From contig NC_062220.1 in NCBI RefSeq assembly GCF_902686445.1, positions 110,904,643 through 110,968,642 on the forward strand: a stretch of DNA of 64,000 nt, written 5' to 3'. A program made the translations under genes and the position numbers. This document shows, in pieces, positions 57,307-64,000 of this stretch; within the stretch, counting starts at the first letter, position 1, and each line of letters opens with the position of its first letter. The notes under the pieces are model-generated. The model saw only the letters and a program-made list of their open reading frames with translations, was not told the origin of the DNA and did no database searches. This stretch comes from Sciurus carolinensis (lineage: Eukaryota; Chordata; Mammalia; Rodentia; Sciuridae).

Positions 57307-59725
57307 TTCTTTCTGTCCCATGAATCAAAATTACTTTCATTTAGATCAACAGGAAGCAAAATAGATCCAAAAGAAAGCTAAGCTGTTTCTTCATTGCTGC
57401 ATAGCCCTGAGCTTTGTGGAATTGAAAAGCTGGTGATAATTTAGTGTAATTACAAAATAACTGGTTGCAGCTAATATATTCTACAACATCAGCTCTTCAG
57501 GAATCCATACATTTAAAAAAAGTCAGTCACATCACTTGTACATGTCTTCATTTAGAGTGCTCAAATGTCACTCAAAATAACACTTTTATTTTTTCAAAAT
57601 AACCCTGTGCATGGGGATTTAGATTTAATTCTTTTTGTTTCAACTCAGGTGTAGTCCTTGAAATGTGAGACTTTTGTGGTTGTGCTTATTCAACAAACAG
57701 ATTCACATTTCTTAAACTAATAAGTCAAGTCTAAATTACAGAACTTCTTTTTTTCAAATCAGGTTTGTCCCCAGACGGATGCTTTAGGTGGGGTTTGGCT
57801 TTCGTTTTATTTTGCCCCTCCCCAGTCTAATAATTTTAGAGAAAATTTAAATAATCAGAGACAGTTTATCATAGCATCCCTACCTCTTTGTGTGAATGTT
57901 CACACATATTTCATTTGTGACTGTTACTCACTGATTTGCAGGAAGAAGAGAGGAAATATATACTGTTTCAGTTTCTGGGAGATATGTATACAGATCTGAC
58001 AACAGGAAGAAAATGGTGAAGCAAAGAGGAGAAGAAGGAACAGAGGGTAGTAAGGTACTTTATGTGTGCTCAGGAATAATCCTATTTCCTGATCCTATTT
58101 CTGCCACCACTGATACTTTACCCCTTTGTGGGGCTCATTCTTTATCTGTGAAACCGACAATTTTCTTGTGATATTTACTAATTCCTAGTTTTATCATTGT
58201 CCCTCCATATTTGCATTTTTTTTTCCTGACTTTCAAATTCTTTATAGATTTTTTTTTCTCCTGAGCCAACACTCAGGTTCCACTTTCCTTATAATCTACC
58301 CACTTAACTTACCTTAATTATGTGACTCATCTTGAAATGCATGCAGTTGACAGGTCAAATTTCAACAGCTAATGATACAAACTTTTCATGAACTATGTTA
58401 TATGTATGAGAAAATTATTGGTATGAGACACATAGACACTGAGTCAAGAGGCAGTTCTATAGAAGATCTTAGCAGAGAATATAGAAAATGGAAGTGCAGT
58501 TACCTGGAATGAAGTTTCCCAAATCACTGTACAGCTATTTCACAGACATCCTCACTCAAGTGAATATTCCCAAATTAAAAAAAAAAAGAATGTTATTAGC
58601 AGATCTGTTGTATAGATAAAGATTGGTTAAAAGAATGAATTCTAACTATACCAAGAAAGCAATAGACAACTTGCATTAGGACACTTTGACAAAAATGTTA
58701 ATGAAATGTTTAAAATCAAACTTGGCAAAACTTCAACATGCCTCCCAGCCTGAAAGTCCAGCTGGATGACAACCTGGGCTTTTAAGAATGAACTCTAGTT
58801 TACAAAATGAAATTTGGCAGAAATGTGACAATACAGATGAGATAATGATTTGAAATAATAAAGGAGTTACTAGAATGGTCAGAAGGGAATTTTTCAGTGT
58901 TTCTCATGAAAGAGAGAACGGAAAAGTAATCCACCCATCAAATTATGTAACCGACAAGGGGGCTGAATATGCCTGAAGAAGCATAATTGTTTCAAGTGAA
59001 ATTCAGAAAAAAGAAGGTAAGAGCCTTGGAAATAAGGGAAGGGTAGAGTACATACAAGGAAAATACCAATGTTCTACAGATAATTTTCTGAGTGAAAAGG
59101 AAGAATAAGTGAATATAATTGTACTGCCACAGAGGGATGCCATATATTAAATAATAAACAACTATTTCATGAATGGGTCGATTTTGTACACTTCTTGGAG
59201 GTCTTGTAGTTGTCCCATCTCGTATGTGTGATGTGTTAAAAAATACAGTTTTTAACCTCAGAGAATATTTCCATTTAAATAGTTTCAAGGGAGAGAGTTA
59301 TTGCATACCAAAGTCTTTTATAAATAATTTTAAATAAAATTGCATTTTATTCAAAATCCCTATGCGTATGCCACATTTTATATTAACTTACCTAAATTAT
59401 ATATCTTCTCTCTTCCTCTCTATCAGGAGCTAAAATGTTTGTCCTGTCAACATTCAATCTCTACATACTACACACTTATTAATTCTAAGTCTTGCATCTC
59501 TATTCTGGTTTTCTATTGCATCATTAGCATTACAACCTATTGAATGAATTGTTCACACATACATATTTGCTAATATATACCCTATAATTAAGTTCACACA
59601 AAATATACAATTTATTTCTCCTATCCTACACCCTCTCTAGCTGATACAATTTCATTTATTTGCTGACTTTTCCATTCAGATATTCAGAAATTTCCTATCC
59701 ATAATGTTTTTATTGCTTTGTTATG
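57131..59725. other. Unassigned stretch with a TA microsatellite
   Basis: No gene recognised. (TA)n occurs at 57268-57306. The frames at 58992-59288 (minus) and 59340-59543 (plus) are AT-rich and featureless. Confidence 0.45.
57268..57306. repeat. (TA)n microsatellite
   Basis: TA repeats interrupted once by 'acat'; self-complementary, so it can form a hairpin. Confidence 0.95.
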
Positions 59726-60227
59726 CTTTTCATTTTATTTTTTTAATCCACTTTCTCTGGATGGGTAAATAGTTAAGTGTAGAGCTTAATGAATTTTTCA
59801 CTAGCAAAATACCACATATCTGATAACCTCCAAAATAAATGGGATATTACCAACACCCCAGAATTCCTTTGGAAATTACAGCATGTTATCTTCCCCAAGT
59901 AACCATATTTTGGGGGGGATTGTATTTGCACAGCACACAAATGGAACTATATGCTCACATGTTCTCATTATTGTACTTACATTGCCTACCCATCTTTTCA
60001 GTTTATTCCATGTCAGAAAGGTAAAGTACATCTTTTATTTAAGCAATTCTTTTCTGGGGTTCATGGATGAGGTCACAAATATAGAGATTTCCCCCAGTTA
60101 ATGAACTATCTAGAGATTTGGGAATAACATCATCTACATCCTTCACTGGATGTTAAGATACAAAAAATATATTACAAGATTTTATGTGCATTATGAAAAG
60201 AGGATGAACTAATATATCATTCTGTAT

Positions 60228-60290
60228 ATATCTCTATCTTTAGCTCTATCTCTATCTCATCTTTCTATATAGCCATCTCTATCTTTAATT
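60228..60290. repeat. (CTATCT)n-like short tandem repeat
   Basis: 'atatctctatctttagctct', 'atctctatctcatctttcta' and 'gccatctctatcttta' form an imperfect hexamer array. Confidence 0.85.
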
Positions 60291-60405
60291 CTACCACCAC
60301 TTAGGAAATTGTAGCATAGAGAGAACATGTACACCCATGTGTTCTATGACTTGGTATATTTTCTTCAACAGTTTGATTTAGACACTAACCTTGTTGTTTC
60401 TTTAA

Positions 60406-60408
<3 letters not shown>

Positions 60409-60446
<38 letters not shown>
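60409..60446. repeat. (TG)n microsatellite
   Basis: About 18-19 TG units. Confidence 0.95.
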
Positions 60447-60449
<3 letters not shown>

Positions 60450-60647
60450 CTATATTCTGGTTCATTGTGAGAAACTTGCCTTTCATTTATCTGTTCTGCT
60501 AAATGATCATTTTTCTTTGCAGGTTTTGACTAATGCCAATAATGCCATTATAAATGTTCTTTTACATGTCCTTTAGTGTACAAACACATGCTGAAAGAGG
60601 AAGTCCTGGGTCAACTAAAGGAATATATTAAGCTATAATAGTTATTG

Positions 60648-62015
60648 ACAGGAGATCCAAGATGGTGGACTAGAGGGAGGCTGTGTTCCTTGTCGCTCCT
60701 TAACTTGGGTTTCATGCAGAGGATATCTGTTTCTTGGTGAGGCAGTTTTTACTGCTTATCAATCCCCTGCTGTTTACCCCATTTGTCTACTACAATCACC
60801 TGCAGTCTGCCAGCATATCTACACCTTTTTGAGTGTTGATTGCTCACTGTCAGGTGCTATCATCCACCATTTTCCTGCCTCTTGCCTGTCCACTGCCTGC
60901 CTTTCACCTATCCATCACCCACTGCCCGAGGTTCACCTCCCGATCGACCGATAGCAGTCAGCAAACTGACCAAAGACAGCCAGTGGAGGTCCAGATGCCT
61001 GCTGTTGCCTGGAAGTTCACTGTCACAGTACCTGAAGGTTTGGTTACACGTGGTTACAACCATTTTGAGACAACAACCAGGCCCCATTGGACTCCTGGCC
61101 AAACTGACTGAGCCCTGTCTCCAGGATCCTCAGCCTGACTGATCACTCCATGCCTCTGGGGCCCTCACATCAACTGACTGCTCCCCTCCACCAGGACCAC
61201 CAGACCGACTGATTGCACCCCGCTTCCAGGATCCCACAACCAGAATGACCACACCCTGCCTCCAGGACCCCTGCCTGACCAACTGCACCCTACCTCCAGG
61301 ACACCAGTCGACCATGCCCACACCCCAAGCTGCAGCTCCCCATTTGCCAACACATTTGGAAGCCAGAGTGACCATCTTGGATAATCCTGGAAGTTGTAGC
61401 TCCAATCTGTAGGTAGGGCAAATCCCAACCTGAGACTCCTGCTGGAGACTAGAAACTCATTGACAGGTACCTCTCATACATCAGGCTAATGAAGACTGGG
61501 AGGTTTGAATATTATATGACTGTTATATTGTAGATTTTCTTTTTTCTCCATATTGAAAAATTTTAAGTTTTATTACTTTACTTTTCTTGTTCTCTTTTCC
61601 TTTTCACATGCTAACAACCAACTTCTTTGATTACACTCTCACTCTTTCTATTATCTAGAACTTCTGTATAATCTTTTCTTATTCCATTAACAACTACATC
61701 CTACAGCCCTCTGCATCCTCTTTGTCCTCCATTAGACAGCAGATCTTATTGTAAATCTATTTCTTATACTGAAGATAATAATTGAACTCATTCTCTTTAT
61801 TATGACAAAATTGTTAATGTCCTCATAGGAGCTATTTGGTCTACGGTGGCATACTGTCTGAATTGGGCACTGCTAATATTAATCTCCCTTTAAATAAAAG
61901 ATTATGGAAACCTATGGGGTCACTATAAGCCTATAGGGGGGAAACTGCAATACCCCAGATCTGCATTGCTAGAGGGGAAGATACATGAACAACTCGAAAA
62001 AAACAAGGGAAGAAA
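60648..62015 (+). promoter_or_regulatory. LINE-1 5'UTR, first of two in tandem
   Basis: Begins 'ggagatccaagatggtggac' and 'tagagggaggctgtgttcct', the usual start of a sciurid L1, with a YY1-like 'ccaagatggtgg' in the first 20 bp, as seen at L1 starts in other mammals. A C-rich block of degenerate ~35-40-bp repeats lies at 61090-61310. AT-rich sequence (61500-61900) then leads to 'aacaagggaagaaaatgatc', where ORF1 starts. Confidence 0.75.
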
Positions 62016-62655
62016 ATGATCCAAACAAATCTAGATTCTATATTAATAGAATCCAGTGAGAGTATGGTAGAAGAAATGTCAGGAAAGGACTTCAGATTAT
62101 ACATGATTGAGATGATTCATGAAGAAAAGAATGAGATAATAGAGCAAAGGCAGGCAATAAATGATCATACCAATAAGCAGTTGAAAGAGCAACTAGTTGC
62201 AGGAAGCAAAAGATCATTTCAACAAAGAGATAGAGAGTTTCAAAACAAAACCAATTGGAAATCCTTAAAATGAAGGAAACAATAAACCAAATAAAAATTC
62301 AATGGAAAGCATCACCAACAAGTTAGACCACTTGGAAAACAACCTCAGACAATGAAGACAAAATATTTAATCTTGAAAATAAAGTTGCCTGCATGGAGAA
62401 GATGGTAATAAATCATGAAGAGAATCTTCAAGAATTATGGGACAGCATGAAAAGACCAAATTTAAGAATCATCGGGATTGATGAAGGCACAGAGATACAA
62501 AACAAAAAATAAACAACCTATTCAATGAAATAATAGCAGAAAATTTCCCAGGTCTGAAGAGCGAAATGGAAAATCAAATACAAGAGGCTTATAGAACACC
62601 AAATGAACAAAATCACAACAGATCCACACCAAGGCACATTATAATGAAAATGCCA
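62016..62655 (+). pseudogene. ORF1 (L1): LINE-1 ORF1, first copy, truncated
   Basis: ATG at 62016 in the same context as the second copy ('agaaaatg'). The first 85 codons are open and encode the acidic/charged N-terminus and start of the coiled coil ('NDHTNKQLKEQLVAGS'). Later coding text ('aaaagaccaaatttaagaat', start of the RRM-like domain) follows in other frames with stops. The copy ends abruptly at about 62655 within 'aaggcacattataatgaaaa', where a new 5'UTR begins. Confidence 0.85.
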
Positions 62656-63384
62656 GGAGCCGCCTAGCGAGGTGCTTGGACTTGGAGCAACTTCCCTGGG
62701 ACACCAAGAGACTTGCTGCTCAGAGGAGGGACCACACTGCCAGACAATTAGGTGTAGAGCATAGTCCCAGGACCCTAGGTGACTTCTCAGAGGAGGAGCC
62801 ACACAGAGAGAGGCTTAGGGGTGGAACAAAGGTTACAGAACTGTAGGCAGCTTCTCTGAGGAGGGTCGCCCAATGAGACACTTCAGCACAGGGTGAGGCT
62901 CCAAGGCCCAGGAGGTAGGTCCAGGCCCCTGGGAATGTTGCAGAGGAGGGCTGCCCAGCCCAGGCAGTAGTTCTGGATCAAGGGGAATTTCTAGGAGGGG
63001 AACTGATCAGCGAGACGTTCCCACCAGATGATTCTCTCCTGCCTGGCGAGGCTTTTCCACAAGGGCGGTAGAACCAGAGACATACGCCCAAACAAACCTT
63101 GCCTCAGCCCGCAGCCTAGTTCCCCTTTGACTGACCATCAGTCAACAAGTGGAGGTGTCTCTGCCCACCAGCAGGAAATATACCCCATCTGAAGGCCACT
63201 GCCCTAGACAGGCAGCTTTCTTGTGAAGCACTGCATTATCAAGTCCCTCCAACACATCAGGCTACTGAAGGCTGGGAGGTGATACATTGGAAATCTACAG
63301 GGATACTATAAGTCAATAGAGGAAATCTGCAATATCTCAGCATTCCAGTGACACCTGACCAGTATGAGAAAACAAGGGAAGAAA
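62656..63384 (+). promoter_or_regulatory. LINE-1 5'UTR, second copy
   Basis: GC-rich, starting 'aggagccgcctagcgaggtg'. Repeated phrases such as 'agcttctctgaggagggtcg' and 'gacttctcagaggaggagcc' suggest degenerate monomers. It ends with 'ggatactataagtcaataga' and 'aacaagggaagaaaatgtcc', the same junction as in the first copy. It is about half as long as the first 5'UTR. Confidence 0.75.
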
Positions 63385-64000
63385 ATGTCCCCCAAAAATC
63401 TAGATGTTACATCAGGAAAATCCAATTACAGCATGGCAGAATGCATGTCAGAAAGGGAGTTCAGAATGTACATAATTAAAACGATGAGATGAAATGACGA
63501 GATGAATTAAAACGAGGAGATGAAAGAGCAAAAACAGGCATTGAATGATCGCACCAATCAACAGTTAAAAGAGCAAATACAGGAAGCAAAAGATCATTTC
63601 AATAAAGAGTTAGAGATACTGAAATAAAACCAAACAGAAATCCTTGAAATGAAGGAAACAATAGCCAAATTAAAAACTCCATAAAAAGCATAACCAATAG
63701 GATAGAACACCTGCAAGATAGAACCTCAGATATTGAAGACAAAATATTTAATCTTGAAAACAACAGTTGACCAAACAGAGAAGATGGTAAGAAATCATTA
63801 ACAGAATCTTCAAGAACTTTGGGATATCATGCAAAGGACAAATTTAAGAATTAATGGGATTGAGGAAGTCTTAGGGAAACAAACGAAAGGAATGAACAAT
63901 CTATTCAATGAAATAATATCAGAAAATTTCCCAAATCTGAAGAATGAAATGGACAATCAAGTACAAGAGGTTTATAGGACTCCAAATACACAAAATTACA
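63385..64000 (+). pseudogene. ORF1 (L1): LINE-1 ORF1, second copy, cut by window end
   Basis: ATG at 63385. Coiled-coil text ('gatcgcaccaatcaacagtt', 'caaatacaggaagcaaaaga') and the start of the RRM-like domain ('acaaatttaagaattaatgg') are in order but broken by frame changes (for example an 'aacgatgagatgaaatgacg' duplication near 63480 and stop codons near 63626). It supplies the ORF1 N-terminal part missing from the copy at 39988. It runs off the window, so whether ORF2 follows is unknown. Confidence 0.85.

Larger units (their letters stand above)
59730..60640 (-). mobile_element. Ancient LINE-1 (L1M) 3'UTR, minus strand
   Basis: 'attaccaacaccccagaatt', 'ttccccaagtaaccatattt', 'acaaatggaactatatgctc' and 'taatgccattataaatgttc' are antisense L1M 3'UTR landmarks. 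Pyrimidine/TA-rich sequence (60228-60290) and a TG microsatellite (60409-60446) interrupt it. Confidence 0.65.

Noticed and set aside
60833..61142. Overlapping frames of 92-100 residues in the C-rich block
   Set aside because: They sit in the L1 5'UTR repeat region on both strands, as expected from stop-poor GC-rich repeats.

Overview
This window is intergenic mammalian DNA, most likely from a ground squirrel or marmot (family Sciuridae). The diagnosis rests on repeats: tRNA-like ID SINEs ending 'cagcaccacat' plus A-rich tails, B1-dID composite SINEs (7SL-derived body with 'gattacaggc' joined to an ID-type end), and LINE-1 3' ends ending 'tttgtgtacaatgaatca' then 'gtaaaaataaa'. I found no host protein-coding exon, tRNA, rRNA or other cellular gene. 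Almost all of the open frames are chance frames or parts of transposable elements.

Layout. 1-39.5 kb is AT-rich sequence with scattered old repeats: MIR fragments, ancient L1M-type LINE-1 on both strands, MaLR-type LTRs, ID and B1-dID SINEs, and microsatellites. A solo LTR at 3906-4345 has a clean 6-bp target duplication. 33.9-35.1 kb is a 5'-truncated, fairly young L1 end. 39.6-48.3 kb is a three-level nest. An old L1 (37.5-39.6 and 48.3-49.5 kb) was hit by a younger L1 (39615-48290) flanked by the 13-bp duplication AAAGCACTTATAT. The ORF2 of that younger L1 was in turn hit by a minus-strand endogenous retrovirus (43879-47268) flanked by the 6-bp duplication TATATG.

The retrovirus is IAP-like (class II). 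It has a tRNA-Phe-type primer binding site, a polypurine tract, two LTRs of 599 and 637 bp, and a 2.15-kb internal region. That region holds only broken gag-capsid-like and possible env-membrane-like remnants, with no pol, so the element is non-autonomous. Two tandem-repeat features stand out. A 109-bp leader minisatellite lies next to the primer binding site. A 38-bp repeat in the transcribed part of the LTR differs by exactly one unit between the two LTRs.

49.6-54.8 kb looks like a second, much more decayed minus-strand LTR element rich in GA tracts; its family is uncertain. 54.8-60.6 kb is mostly unassigned sequence with old L1 pieces. 60.65 kb to the window end holds two L1 5' regions head-to-tail (5'UTR + ORF1, then 5'UTR + ORF1 again); the second runs off the end.

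The retrotransposon parts work only as a history of insertions: every L1 ORF2 and retroviral gene seen here is broken. Family names are from recognition by eye, not a database search, and boundaries without a stated duplication are good to about 10-50 bp.
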